Source: Hippopus hippopus
Taxonomy: Eukaryota > Mollusca > Bivalvia > Cardiida > Cardiidae
Length of the DNA stretch: 64,000 nucleotides
Assembly (NCBI GenBank): GCA_946811185.2
Contig: OX328113.1
Coordinates: 17,940,521 to 18,004,520 of the forward strand
Reading direction: 5' to 3'
Under the pieces are notes generated by a model that was given only the letters and a program-made list of their open reading frames with translations, was not told the origin of the DNA and made no database searches. Positions 34,371 to 48,400 of the stretch are shown here, in pieces (the first letter of the stretch is position 1; every line of letters begins with the position of its first letter). The position numbers and the translations under genes are program-made.

Positions 34371-34779
34371 GGACGTATATGTTAGCAACATCAAATTTGT
34401 CAAATTATTTCAAATACACCAGTCTAAACCGTTTTTTTTCTTTTTTACATCTATTTTATTATATATTTTTCAGACAAATACATACAAAAAGGAACCATTA
34501 TATGGCTCCCAAGAGATTTTTATTAATCTAAGGGAGACAACTCTGAAATTGCTTCTTATCATGGTTGTATGCTAATTGCATGCTCTTGAAACTAGATCAT
34601 CATGAAAAAAAATTCTTTTTTTTTAACCATTTATATTGTGGGGGATAACAAATTTTCATGGCCACAATCTTACAACATTGTGGCTCTTCATACAGATAAG
34701 CTCTAATTAATCCTAAGCACAGGATCTTTGAAAACGTTGACACAAAATGAACATACTCAGGCCAGCAATACCTGACATA
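34371..34779. other. No gene seen
   Basis: A+T-rich with poly-T runs; nothing recognised. Confidence 0.4.
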
Positions 34780-35009
34780 TTAACTCTTTACCAAACAACA
34801 AAAAAATAGACTGGTCCAAATTGAAAGGATTTGCAGACGACAAATTAAATGTTACTGAAATGATGATTTTTGTTTTGGATGGGGAAGAAAATATTTGTGG
34901 GAAAAGGAGAAAATGCTGGTTACCAGCATTTTCTCCTTTTCCCACAATGTTTTCAAAAGCCTTCTCCTACAGGGGCGTCAAAACTCGGGATTGTGTGGTA
35001 ATGGGTTAA
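34780..35009 (+). repeat. Family A MITE, forward, full length
   Basis: TTAACTCTTTACCAAACAAC to GGTAATGGGTTAA, hairpin nearly perfect. Confidence 0.9.
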
Positions 35010-35027
35010 CCCTAAGATGCTGAAAAT

Positions 35028-35242
35028 ATTTCACCCTTATCACACAGCCCCATGTTTTAACAAAGAAGGCTTTCAAAAACATCATGGGAAAAGAAGAAAA
35101 TGCTGGTAACCAGCATTTTCTCCTTTTCCCACGATGTTTTCTATCAGGAACCTTTGCCTAATTTGTACCAAGTTTGAATGGGTGATTTACCAATTTTCTC
35201 AATTTGGAAGAGTGAAAAACATGTTGTTCGATAGAGGGTTAA
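35028..35242 (-). repeat. Family A MITE, reverse
   Basis: CACCCTTATCACACAGCCCC at left; hairpin CATCATGGGAAAAG / CTTTTCCCACGATG; right GATAGAGGGTTAA. Confidence 0.82.
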
Positions 35243-35329
35243 TTATCATCCCTTTTGGAAGACTTCATGTGTCTGCAGCAGACCATGTTAGAATACACTG
35301 TGGCAAAAGTACCACATGTCAGATTATTT

Positions 35330-35616
35330 AAAGGCCCACTGGCAGCAAAAAGTTAGCAATTAGGGAGTTAAAATACAAGCAAAATTACTTATTTCACATA
35401 AAAGTATTGACACTGTTACAAGTCGGATAATAAGTCACAGTCTGTTAAAGTTCAAGTCGCTGGCAGAAAAATGAATTGTAAAACTAGAATTAAAGTTGCC
35501 AAGCTGAATTCTGGGTTTAAGTTTCATTTTGCTGCCAGCAACAGGAACCTTGACAGACGGTGTCATAACCTACCAATACACTTATAGTGATATCCCATAC
35601 ATTAAAATGGTATCAA
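35330..35616. repeat. Family G palindrome, copy 4
   Basis: GGCCCACTGGCAGCAAAAAG, CGCTGGCAGAAAAATGAATT and TTTCATTTTGCTGCCAGC. The outer right arm is cut by the next element. Confidence 0.65.
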
Positions 35617-35778
35617 TTAACTCTTTACTACACAACCCTGGGGTTTTAACGGCCCAAAAACAGATTGCTTTTGAAAACATTTCCCACAATGTTTTCCACC
35701 CTTTCAAACACAAAGTTCACTTTTTCAAATGACATTTATTTTGAACTTTGCAAAAAGCTTTCAAAAGGTCAAAAATTC
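35617..35778 (-). repeat. Family A MITE, reverse, left hairpin arm deleted
   Basis: TTAACTCTTTACTACACAAC runs to GCTTTTGAAAACATT and straight into TTCCCACAATGTTTTC. Confidence 0.75.
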
Positions 35779-36003
35779 ACCATTTACAACACAATCCGAC
35801 TTTTAAAGATCCTGAGAAAACAACCTTTTGAAAACATTAATGGAAAATGGAGAAAATACTGGTAATTAGCATTTTCTCCTTTTCCAACAATGTTTTCTAC
35901 CCTTTCAAAGTCAAATAGCACAATTCCAGCCACATTTAGGTTGTGGCCTGCGAATGCTTTCAATTAGGAAGACTCCAAATTTTTGTCATATGGTGAGGAG
36001 TGA
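35779..36003 (-). repeat. Family A MITE, reverse, adjoining
   Basis: ACCATTTACAACACAATCC to GGTGAGGAGTGAA; hairpin ATGGAAAATGGAGAAAATAC / TTTTCTCCTTTTCCAAC. Confidence 0.8.
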
Positions 36004-36067
36004 AAAGCAAAAGCTCCTTTCCCAACCATATTTTTCAAACCTATCAACTAAAGGGGCACACAAAGTC

Positions 36068-36296
36068 TTAACTCTTTACCAAACGAAAAAAATTTAGATT
36101 TGTCCAAATTGAAAGCATTTGCAGACGACAATTTCGGTGTGGCTCAAATAATGAAATTTCACCGTGATAGTGAAGAAAACATTGTGGGAAAAGGAGAAAA
36201 TTCTGGTTAGCAGCATTTTCTCCTTTTCCCACAATCTTTTCAAAAGGTTTCTTCTGTAGGGTCGTTAAAACCCGGGATTGTTTGGTAAAGGGTTAA
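36068..36296 (+). repeat. Family A MITE, forward, next to KIF13 exon f
   Basis: TTAACTCTTTACCAAACG to GGTAAAGGGTTAA. It lies 46 bp from the exon f splice donor, inside the intron. Confidence 0.92.
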
Positions 36297-36341
36297 CTGT
36301 GCATATATGATTTGAGAAAACAGGAGAAATTCTATGCTTAC

Positions 36342-36476
36342 CTTTAGATAATAGACAAGGAGCTCATTTAAAGATGGATCAGCATTCAAATTGACTAGAA
36401 AATGGCGACTGTGTTGTACTTTGATTCCTGATGTTTCCACAGAAACACCCATCTCTTCTAAAGCTTTGTGTCGTTC
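36342..36476 (-). CDS. KIF13: KIF13 exon f (start of FHA domain)
   Basis: 135 nt (45 residues), phase 0 to 0. It encodes [20 protein letters not shown] and then [20 protein letters not shown], the first strands of the FHA domain. The donor is GTAAGC. A family A element ends 46 bp beyond this donor. The exon completing the FHA fold is not recognised in this window. Confidence 0.94.
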
Positions 36477-39400
36477 CTGTTAAATAAAAAGCATTATATG
36501 GCTGAATATAGTCTGTTTTAACCCTCTACTGAGGTATCTTAATATGTAAATATCTAATATTTTGTCCACTTGTAAAGAACTTAGACAGATGGCTTCAGAA
36601 ACAGGTGGCGGCTAACAAACATTTGACTCTATTGACATGTTTGCAAAACGTTTCAAAATTAAAAACAAAGCATATTGGATGCTTTAATATGTTCATTTAA
36701 TAAAATCAGTACATGACTATTTCCAAATCAGTACTTTGTTGTGTGAAAGTGTACTAGATCCAAAAGCATGAAATCTGATTTTACAAAGAATATTGTACAG
36801 TTTGCCTTGACTGGCAAAAGGATACACACATAGGCCTTGCTCTATAACAAGTCAATGTGACTAGTCAAAGGAAACATAAATATCCCTAGCCTAGATGCAG
36901 GACAATAAGCCTTATCAAAGAAAAGACAAGAGCACCACGTTCGGATACCAATGCTTGGCTGCAGTTGCTTTTAGAAATAGATTGATATTCAGTGGAAATT
37001 CTAAGTTGAAAAAGGGGCAAAACTATTTACCCTATACCACACAATCCCGTGTTTAAACGACCCTGAGAAGAAGGCCTTTTGAAAACATTGTGAGAAAAAG
37101 AGAAAATGCAAGTAACCACCATTTTCTCCTTTTTCCACAATGTTTTGTAGACTATTTGATACAAATCCTATCATTTGTGCCATAAACATTTTGTTGTCTA
37201 CAAGTTCTTTCCAGTTGGACCCGTCTAAAACATTGTCATTTTGGAAAGAGTTAAAAATAATTCTATGGTTACCTGCCCTTGTTGAACGGGTTCCCCTTTA
37301 ACAAAGAGGCTTTCTACAATGTGTGTTGCCCTAGAGAAGGGCAATGTGCCTTATCCAAGGATATAGTAGCGATGAGAAGCAAAAACTATAAAAAAAAATT
37401 TTTTAGCTAGATATTACTAGTATCTAACTTTCAAAAGTACATCACCAGTTTTGAAATAACATGATGCTTTTTTCACATAAGGCACACACTTTTTATTCTA
37501 ATTTTCTGACTTCAGCTCTGATTCATATACTTTTGACCAGGAATGAAATTGACAACTGCACAATGAATGCTATTAACTCTTTGCCAAAGAACAAATTCTA
37601 GATTCTTCCAAATTGAAAGCTTCTGCAGACGACAATTTCGAAAATAAATACAAATAAACTTAAGTTCTTTGACAGGTTAGAAAACATTGTGAGAAAAAGA
37701 GAAAATGCTGGTTACCAGCATTTTCTCCTTTTCCCGCAATGTTTTAAAAAAACCTTCTTCCTCAAGGTCATCAAAACTTGGGATGGTAAGGTAAGGGCAA
37801 AAAACTTATTTTCATAATAAAAATGGGATCATTGCTAATAGGCATATTCTCACATACAGTTTGTATTTTCTCTGTTTCTGCCAGTTTCTCCTCCCAGGTT
37901 TTCTTCATTTCTTTCAAAAGTTTCTCTGATTCTTCCAGCTTTTCTTTTAGGTCTGGAGCTTTCATACTCTGTAGAGAGAAAAGGGGGAAAAAATGCATGT
38001 ACATAAAACAGAAACAATGGAAGAGTTCCATGTACAAAATAACAATTTATAAATTCAACTCAGATAAAATTATTCAGACAACAAAGTTTTAGAATTGTTG
38101 AAAATGAAAGCAATAGCAGACAACAACTTAGATATGGTCCAAATATAGGATGGCACTTCTTCCTTTTCCAACAATATTTTCAAATACATTCTTCCTTGAG
38201 GCTGTTAAATGGATTGTTTAAAGAGAAGGTCTAACTCAGTGACTTCTCACAGGTTTTAGGTGACAATTACAATTTTTTAAACTAATGAAATTCCTATATT
38301 AATGTGTCCTGCACCACTTGGATTAAACATTTTTACAAGGTGAATAACTGTACCATGGTCTTTTGTATCCTCCTAATTGACAGCTTTAAAAAAAAAAAAT
38401 TGTTAAAACAGGAACAATTTCTTGCTCAAAGCATTTAATCCTTTTCCCACAACATTTTCAACTCTATACAAAACTGTTGTATCATTTCTTTTTATCCTCC
38501 ACGAGACCACAAAACTTTAGACTTGTTCCTTTTGGAAGCATTTGCATTTGATATTAATTTTTTCTCAAATCATATGATGTCTATTTGAAAATGTAGAAAA
38601 CTGTTTGTTTCCAGCTTACTCTCTTTTTTCCACAATGTTTTCAAAAGCCTTCTTCCTCTGAGTCATTAAAACTCAGAATTTTTTGGTAATCCTTCAGCAA
38701 AAATAATGCCATGTTTTAACAACCCTGAGAAACAGGCATTTACTCCTTTTCCAGCATTTCCTCCTTATCCCATAATATTTTCTACCCTATCAAATAACTG
38801 CATCATTTTCGTATTTGCCATCAGAAAATGCTATTATTTTGGAAGAGTCTAAAATTCGTCATTTCGGAAAGGGTTAAACAATGTACTGACACACATTAAA
38901 AGCTACACACCTGTGCCTCTGTCAACTCCTTCTTCAGTGTCTCAACCTCTTCTCTCAACTCTCGTATAATCCTAGCATTTGGATCTTCATTAACCACAGC
39001 ATGATTGACAATTCGTTTGGCACGGTCAGCATATCGAAGAGTAGACAAAGTTTCTTCATAGTTATCTGCTGACGGACTTATAGTGGCCACCATAACGGTT
39101 TTACTGTTGCCTCCAAGATTATCCTGCCAAAAAAAAATTAACCAGAACTGTTACAAAAAGAAATCTAACCCTTTACAAACAATCCAGTGTTTTAACAACC
39201 CTCAGGAAGAGGGTTTTTGAAAACATCTTGAAAAAAGGAGAAAATGATGGTAACAATCATTTTCTCATTTTCCAACAAAGTTTTCTACCTTTGCGAAGCA
39301 GAGTCTCATGATAAAAGCCAAATTTGAAATGTTGCATGCAAATTCTTTCATTTGAACATGTCTAAAACTGTTGTGTGGGAAAAAGTTAACCCTTTACAAC

Positions 39401-42400
39401 ATACCATGTTTTAACAACCTTGAAGAAGAAGGCTTTTGAAAACATTGGACGTAAAGGAGAAAATGCAAGTAACCAGTATTTTCTAATTTCCCTTAAGTGT
39501 TTTCTACCTTTTCTATGACAAATATAATTCTTACAGCCACATCATCATCATCATCACCACCACCAACATCCAAATCATCATCATCAACAACAACAAAAAC
39601 GACAACGATGACAAAAACAACAACAAGCGCAACAAGTGGCCAAACCTCGTTGGTCAGCTGGTAACATACAGGGCTTTAACTCTTTACCAAATGACAAAAT
39701 TTCAGACTAGTCCAAATGGAAAGTGTATGCAGACGACAAAACAAATGTGCCTGAAAAAAGCAAAATTTGTTTTTGGAAGGGTAGAAAACATTGTGGGGAA
39801 AGGAGAAAATGCTGGTTACCAGCATTTTCTCCTTTTCCCACAATGGTTTCAAAAGGCTTCTTTCTCACGGGATTGTGTGGTAAAGGGTTAAACCTAGTGA
39901 TCATTTGTTCGAATCCCCAGCTTGGCCAATTCTTTCTGAGGAATGTTGATGATAAATGCGACACGATTATTTTGTCTCTCACCATTCACCATTATTTTGA
40001 CCTCTGCTATGAGGAAAGCAACCAGTGCTTGAGAAGATGTTATGCAAAGTACTGATAAAAGAAACTCCAAGAACACATGGATAGGTGCCTTGGCCACAGC
40101 AAAATAACTGAAACAATGTTGAAAATGGCTATAAACAGCAATACAAACCAACCAACCAACAAGCAGAGCTTGATAAATCACAATGAATATTCAGACAGAG
40201 ACACCTACCTTTAGTAGCCATGTTAGGACAGAATCTCTGTAAGGAACAAACTTATTTTTGGCTTTAGTATTTCCACCTTGTTCTGCTAAAGCTGATATCA
40301 CCAGTCCTAGAGTTGTAAGTGATCTGAAATGGGACAAAGTATATTTCGGCCATGATCCGTGAAATGGGGGTTTGATGCATCTGCAAAAAATATTGACCCA
40401 TGTCAGTCTGTGCAGTCCACACAGGCTGACTTGTGTGGAAACTTTTTGCTATTTGTAACTTCTCTGCATGTCAAAGGACCATACTATCTGATGATTCACT
40501 TGGTTGTTAGAGAAACTGGATAATAATTATGGATCCATAATTATGTGACGACTTGCTTGGTATCATGCCTCACAGACACGCATTAAACCCCCTTTTGCCA
40601 GAACATAGCGCATTATAAATTCTTGGACAGAACTTTGACAAGGCTTGATTAGGGTCCTGTGTGGCTCAGTGGTGAAAATGCGTGATTTGTAACCTGGAGA
40701 CCCCGCATTAAATCCTAACTCCAGGCCCTGAGTTCTTGTGGAAGTGTCCTTCAGCAAGACACCTCAGAGCCCTGGTGTAGTACCATAGTAACAAATACAG
40801 AAAAGTAAGCTATTGCTGTGACATGGGAGATTTTTGTATTTTAAAATTTGCCCAGTCCCAAGGTATATGTTGGGAGTCTGAAATACAATACAACAAAGCT
40901 CAGTTTCTATTGATAATGCATGACTGAGAGCTCTGTCAAAACAGGGCTAAACAATCCGAAGTTTTCATGAAACTGGGAAAAGGGCTTTTGAAAATATTGT
41001 TGGGAAAGGAGAAAGTGCTTTTAACCAACATTTCTCCTTTTCTAACAATGTTTTCTATTTATCTATAGACATATCCAATTCTTTGAGACACATCTAATTT
41101 GACTTCTGCAAATATCTTCAATTTAGACAAGTCTAAAATTTTGTTGTTTGCTAGAGAGTTAAGCCTTTTCCAAACAATCACAAGTTTAACGTCCCTAAGA
41201 AAGAAGCAGTTTAAAAACATTGTGAAAAAAGGATAAATGCTGGTAACCAGCATTTTCTCTTTTCAATACAAGGTTTTCTATCCTTTAAATAAAAGATGAT
41301 CCCTATCATTTTATTATAGCCACATTTAATTCATTATCTGCAACTGCTTTCAATTTGGACATGTCTAAAATACTATTGTTTGATAAAGAGTTAACCCTTT
41401 ACCACACAATCCCAAGTTTTAACGACCCTAAGGAGAAGGCCTTTTGAAAACATTGTAGGAAAAGGAGAAAATGCTGGTAACCAGCATTTTCTCCTTTCCC
41501 CACAATGTTTTCCTCCCTTCTCAAATCAAATTTCTATTTTTTAACTACATTTATTTTGTCGTCTGCAAATGCTTTCAATTTGGACTAGTCTAAAATTTTG
41601 TCGTTTGGGAAAGAGTTAACTCTTAACCGAAATCCTGCTGAATAACTCAAATGATACCACCAAGTCGATAGTAAAATCCCAAAGGTTGCTACTTCAAGGT
41701 TATTTTGGGGACGTTAAATATCTCCTTGTCGGACAGTGTAGATCCAAGATCAGACTGCACGTTCTGTTCAGTCTGATCTTGATCTACACTGTCCGCAAAA
41801 GGTCAGTGAGTCGTGCTTAGCAGCTTAAGGGTTAATACCACACAACTAGATTTTAGACTCACACAAGTGAAAGCATTTGCAGACGACATATTGAACATGG
41901 TTCAAATGGTTGGAGTTGTCTTGGCAAAGGTAGAAAACATTATGGGAAAAGGAGAAAATGCTGGTAATCGGCACTTTCTCCTTTTCCCATAATGTTTTCA
42001 AAAGCTTTTTTGTTCAAGGTCATTAAAACATGGGATTGTTTGGCAAAATGTTAACAGATTTTGGCATGGTCTTCTATGCATGTATACTTACTTATTAATG
42101 TTACTGCCTTCCCTCAATCTATCCCCCATGGCCCCAGTTTTTTGTGCCCTTTCACTTCCTGCTAAATCTACAAGACTCAGTTTGCTGACTTTTTCACCAG
42201 AGACCTAAAAAAAAAGTAATAAAAAAATCAGATGGTAACTCACAATCCAACTCTTTATCAGATGACAAAACTTAAACTTGACCATATTGAAAGCATTTGC
42301 AGATGACAAATCAAAATAAGGTGGCTCAAGGTTATTTTTGAAAGAGTAAAAGCATTGTAGCTAAAGGAGAAAATGCCGGGCCACAATATTTCAAAACTCT

Positions 42401-45400
42401 TTTTCCTTGACTCCTTACCAAACAACAAAATTTTAGACTGGTCCAAATTCAAAGCAACTGCAGACCACAAAATAAATGTAACTCAAAAATTGTTATTTGT
42501 TTTGGAAAGGGAAGAAAACATTGAGGGAAAAGGAGAAAATGCTGGTTACCATCATTTTCTCCTTTTCCTACAATTTTTTCAAAAGGCTTCTTCTCCAGGG
42601 TCGTTAAAAGTAGGAATTGTGTGGTATGGGGTTAACAATTCATTGGTTGCTTTCCCACATTCACACAGTTCAGCTCTTGAAAATGTAATTACAAATGAAT
42701 AAATTGCATTATCACATCAAAAATCATGTATTTGACATCAATAAATCACTGTTACAACTTGTGGCATATGAAGCAACTGTCAATCAAACATTTTACACAA
42801 TTAGTCGGTCTGTTGTCATTGTCATCATTACTAAACATCAATTTGTAAGGTACATCTATTTTCTTATAAACAATCCACCTCCAGGGCTTTTTTTACGGGT
42901 GTTTGAGTTTCAACAGTCTTTCAGTTATGTCCTGACAGCCAGTGCACCCATCTAAGTGTTCCTGAAGTTTACTTTACCAGTATTACTGACTAGAAATACA
43001 AGACTGTAATTACAAAAGCTGCATAAAAAAACATTTCATGAATCAATCAACAACCAATACTACCCACAATAATCTATTTATTTAAGGATAGAGCACCCCA
43101 ATGGGATTCTTGTAACATTGCCTTTCATCGTACGGATTCAGCTAAGACTCGGGTAATCCATAATCGATGCGGGGAACCAGCATCAATTGGCCGATGGATT
43201 ACAGATTACCCGAGTCTTAACCGAATCTGTATGTTTTTCGGCGATGAAAGGCGATGTTACAGGAATCCGCATTAGGGTGCCCTATCCTTAAGTCACTAGT
43301 TTCTGTCCGACATCTACATGAGTGAAAATCATTTTTCTGAAATCTACACGAGTGATTTTTTTTTTGGTCAAATTCTACAATCCTAGAAATTTATAAATTT
43401 TAAAATTGATCACTCAATTACCACACAATAAACAATCACACAATAAACTTTTTAAGGCACTGATTTCTTTCAGAGATCTACATGGATGAAAATCAGACTT
43501 TTGGCAATCCTGAAATGCTACAAGTTTATCAATTCTAAAATTGGCAAAAAAGAAAGAGAGGGTTCTTGGTGATCTAAAAATCCTGGGCACATATTCACCA
43601 ACCATTCTTAAGAACATTCTCTGCGTTATTCTCTGGAATTTTCTACATTTGAAAGTTACACAACTTCTGACTGGCTAAACTATTTGGTTCAGCCAATCAG
43701 AAGTTGCGTTACTTTCAAAATTAGACATCTTGGAAAATAAGACATAGATTGTTCCGAAAAATGATTGGTGAATACGGACCCTGAACTACGGCATAAGCCT
43801 GTAAAAATCGCCCATGCATCTGAAAGACGTTACCACATTTGACAGTGAGGGGAATATATCCTGTTGAAAAAACTATTACCAACAGCAGGACTGATTGATT
43901 GATTGATTGGTTGGTTGGTTGGTTGGTTGGTTGATTTGGAGTTTAACACTGTTTTAACAGCTTGGGTCACATCACAGCTGTCAGTGCGCCTACACTTGTG
44001 TTTCCTACCAAACATCAGGAAGATCCTTGGCTGATCCAGGATTCAATCCAAGAACACCTTGAATAGGAGGAACTACATGATTGCTGTTCATTACCTGTGT
44101 AAGGCTGCTAAATTAATCCTTTCCCAAACAATGCAGAGTTTTAATTGCCCTTAGAAAGTTCTCAGCCTTTTGAAAACATCGTGGGAAAAGAAGAAAACGC
44201 TGGAAACCACCATTTTCTTTTAATGCCACAGATTTTTCTATCCTATCACAATGCCACAGTTTATTTGTTATCTACAAATGCTTTTAATATTGATGGTTTG
44301 ATTGATTTAATTATGTTTATGCTGCTTTCAACATTATTTCAGCCATATCTTTGCAACAGCCCACATATTGATGTATTTTCTTGGTTACACCAGTGCTTCG
44401 CTAGGGCTCTGAAATGTCTCAACTCCTATGAAAAACCCAGTGCTTCCAGTTAGGCTTGAACCTCGGGCCTCCAGGTTGCGAGTCCTACACTTTACCACTG
44501 ATCTACACAGGATCCCTAAATAGTGAGTAGAGGGTGAACAAAAAGTCAGTTTGAAAAAAGCAGAATACTGAAATTTCTGTTGTTTCAGCCGTAAGTCTTT
44601 GCAAAATCCCACAATATCATAGAGTAGATCAAAGATAAAGTTTTACATTACATAACTGTGGTGTGATCTTAATTTATTTTGTCCCAAATAGGGTTACCAT
44701 TTAACATTTTACCTTCATCCCATCCACCATCCTGCAATTGAGAACTCTGGAAAACACAGTGGGAACACCAACAAATGTGTGTGACAAGTAAAATGCTTGT
44801 TTTCTAACAATGTTTTCCATACTGTTGAAAAAACAATATTTTCCTTTCCTTTCCTTACCAGACTACAAAGTTTTTGCTTGTCCCAATCAAATATGACTCA
44901 AATAATTTAATTGGCTTTTCATCAGATAGAAATCATGTTAAGAAACTGCAAAAATGCTGAGAATCAGCATTTTTTCCTTTTCCCACAATGTTTTCAAAGC
45001 CTTCTTCTTCAGGAATTTCAAAACACAGGCTCATCCTGCAAAACAGTTAAAAAAGTTCAAAGTAACAGTAGGTACACTTGTACAGACAAATCTATTTCTG
45101 CCTGCAGGCACTACATGTTTGACAGCAATCCTGATCAATTTGTCTTTTGTAAGTTCTAAATTGTTCTAAAGTCATCAATATAATTAAACTTCAACTGATC
45201 AAATGAGGCCCATATCACACCCTCTGTGTGATCTACACATCACCATTTTCCATTATCATGGACAAATTATGGACAAGTCCTGACTTCAGGTACAACAAAT
45301 GAACAATAAGTATTTTAGCAGACAGTGTATATCTAAGATCAGATCGCACAATCTGAATAAACAATAATTGATACTGTTGTGAGATTTTTGGGCAAAATTT

Positions 45401-48400
45401 AAACAGGCTTGAAATCTTTGTATCTGTAAGACTTTTTTCTACAATTTGAAAAATTAACTCTCTATCAAATAACAAAATTTTAAACTTGTCCAAATCGAAA
45501 GCATGGGCAGATGACTAAGGTCATGTAACTAAAAAGTTGAAACTTGTTTTTTGAAACGGAAGAAAATATTGTAGGAAAAAGAGAAAATGCTGGTTAACAA
45601 CATTTTCTTGATATTTTCAAAACCCATTACCTCTTCAGATCAAACTAGAGCTGTCACTGAATGTGACTTAATACCCCCACCAGCACTTTGACAGAAACAG
45701 GCAATTACTAGTATTTTGTACACAGACGGACACACGGACGGACACACGGATGGACAGAGAGGCTGATTTCAGTATACCCCCGTAAACATTCGTTTTGCGG
45801 GGGTATAAACATGTCACTCAGAAGTTGAAACTTATTTTTGAAGGGGTAGAAAACATTGTTGGAAAGGAGAAAAGCTGGTAACTAGCATTTTCTCCATTTA
45901 CCAATGTTGTCAAAACCCATTTACCTCGGGGTCTTTACAAACATGGATTATGTTGGTTGGTTGGTTGGTTGTATTGGGGTTTAACGCCACTTTAACAGCT
46001 AAGGTCATATCATGGCGGTCGGTGACGCACATGTGTTTCCTGGCTTTCTCACACCAGTACTAACACAACTTTCTTTCCAAAGCCACCGACTACTTTTCTC
46101 ACATGCTTCAGCAGAGGTGAGAGGCGAAAATACGCCAGAAAGAAAGTTCGCCTCAACCGGGTATCAAACTCACAACCACCAGGTCATGAGTCTGACACGC
46201 TCACCACTGAGCCACCCGGGCGGGCCATGGATTATGTAGCACAGGGTTAAACTTCATATTCGTATCCAGAATTCAAATTGATAATATAAGACAGCCTAAT
46301 ACTAGTATGTGGCATGACAGTAATATATCTCATCATGAAAAAAACTGAGTCCTAGGAGCAGCAAAAGCCAGCAAGGGCCAGCTCCTTCCCATTAAACAAC
46401 AGAATTTTGGACTTGTCCAAATTGAAAGCAATTGCAGACAATAAATTAAAGGTGGAAAAATTTGACTCAATTTTTCCTTGATAGAGCAGAAAACATTGTG
46501 AGAAAAGGAGAAAATGCTGGTTACCAGCATTTTCTCCTTTTCTCACAATGTTTTCAAAAGGCTTCTTCCTCAGGGTCGTCCACAGTGAAGGTTTCCAAAG
46601 GCAAATCAGAGCATTTGAATAAAAGTAAATTTGTAGTCTGCAAGTACTTTCAATTTGGACAAGTCTAAAATTTTGTCGTTTGGTAAAGAGTTTGTTGGGA
46701 TAAAGTGCCTTTTAATTAAGCTTATGTCTAAGTCTAGAAAAAATTACCAAATCCAAGTTGATCTTTTTTTTTGGCACTGTAGGAGTTGATTTAAATGGTA
46801 TGTTTACAACCTGATAAAATTGCTCTGATTACAACACACATATTTATTTTTGAACATCCAGAAAACAATATGGATTGTTGAAATGGTTGTCATATGTCAA
46901 GTGAACAAGAATGCCCTGTGGATAATAAGTAACGGGGGCCTCAATTTTATAGGGTGTCATCAAACTTGTCAATGCATCAATTAGACATATCTAAGTTATC
47001 ACCTTTTCTGTTGTTTTGCGAAATAAATAAATAAACATTTACTTAAAAAAGAAAATCTTTACAAACAACAATATTTACATTCAATTACATGTTGACAAAT
47101 TAAATGCATTTATGATTAACACTCATTTTTCCTGCTAAAGTAAAGCATATGTGATATTAAATTTAGCTGTTATGTTTAGAATTTCAAACTAAAAAATCTA
47201 CTTTCATATTCATTGATAGGAGGAACAAAGGGATGAAAGGACCCAACACTTATAAAACAGTTTAAACTCTAGCTATCCATTTCAACTGGAAGTTTTATAG
47301 ATAGATGTACTCGTAAGATGGATTGTTTGTTAACCCTTTCTCACACAATCCTGAGTTTTAACGACCCTGATAGAAAAGACTTTTGAAAACATTGTGGGAA
47401 AAGGAGAAAATGCTGGTACCCAGCATTTTCTCCTTTTCCTGCAATGTTTTCTTATGTTTTAGAGATAAATTCAATCATTCAGTCATATTTGATTTGTTGT
47501 CTGCAAATGCTTTTAATTTGGACAAGTCTAAAATTTTGTTGTTTGATACAGGATTTAGGTGGTGACAATATTTTGATCAATTAACACCACTGGACCGTCA
47601 CTAGACACTAAAAATATTGGATTTATTCGAAAACAGAAATGCACTGAAACAGGAGTTGTCAATTTCAATATTTCACGGAATAAGGAACTTGAGACTCTGA
47701 TGCTCATACAGTGATAAGCCATGGATGTTGGAAGACTGTATAACTGTGTGAGAGTACTGGTGGCTCTACAATGTTTGGAACTGGTCTGGTCATACTCAAT
47801 CTTGATAGACACATTAAAGACTGATCAACAGATAGAAAACAGCCTGGGTGCTTTAATACATAGCCAAGAAAATCAGCTTAGGACACGGAGGCAAGCACAG
47901 GATCCACAGTCTGAAAATCCAGACCTTGCAGGTAGTCACCTTGACAAAGGTCAAGATCCTAGTCAAGATGGGGTACCCTCTGATGGTGGGTCAAATGTCG
48001 ACACAGTAGGTGATCAAGGGTCAAGTATTGATTCTAAGGACCCTCACAGTGCAGATCCACAATCTGACAGTACTGACCCAAAAACCTCTGACCTTTCTAC
48101 TCAAGGACACTTAGACCAAAATAAGGACACAGGGAGCCAACCAGAACAATCAACAGACCCTAGCCAGTCAGACAGCGGTTCAAAAGACAGTGGTCATTCT
48201 GAAATGGGTTCCTATGATGCTCAGCCTTCAGACAGTGGTAGTTCAGACAGTGGGAGCTCAGACAGTGGGAGCTCAGAAGGCAGCCCTTCAGACAGTTCTG
48301 GATCCCCTGACCAAGTATCATTTTCAAGCTCACAAAGTCTTCGTGGCAATTGGAACAATCCCTTGTACATGACAAGAGAAGGTGAACTTCCACCAATGGC

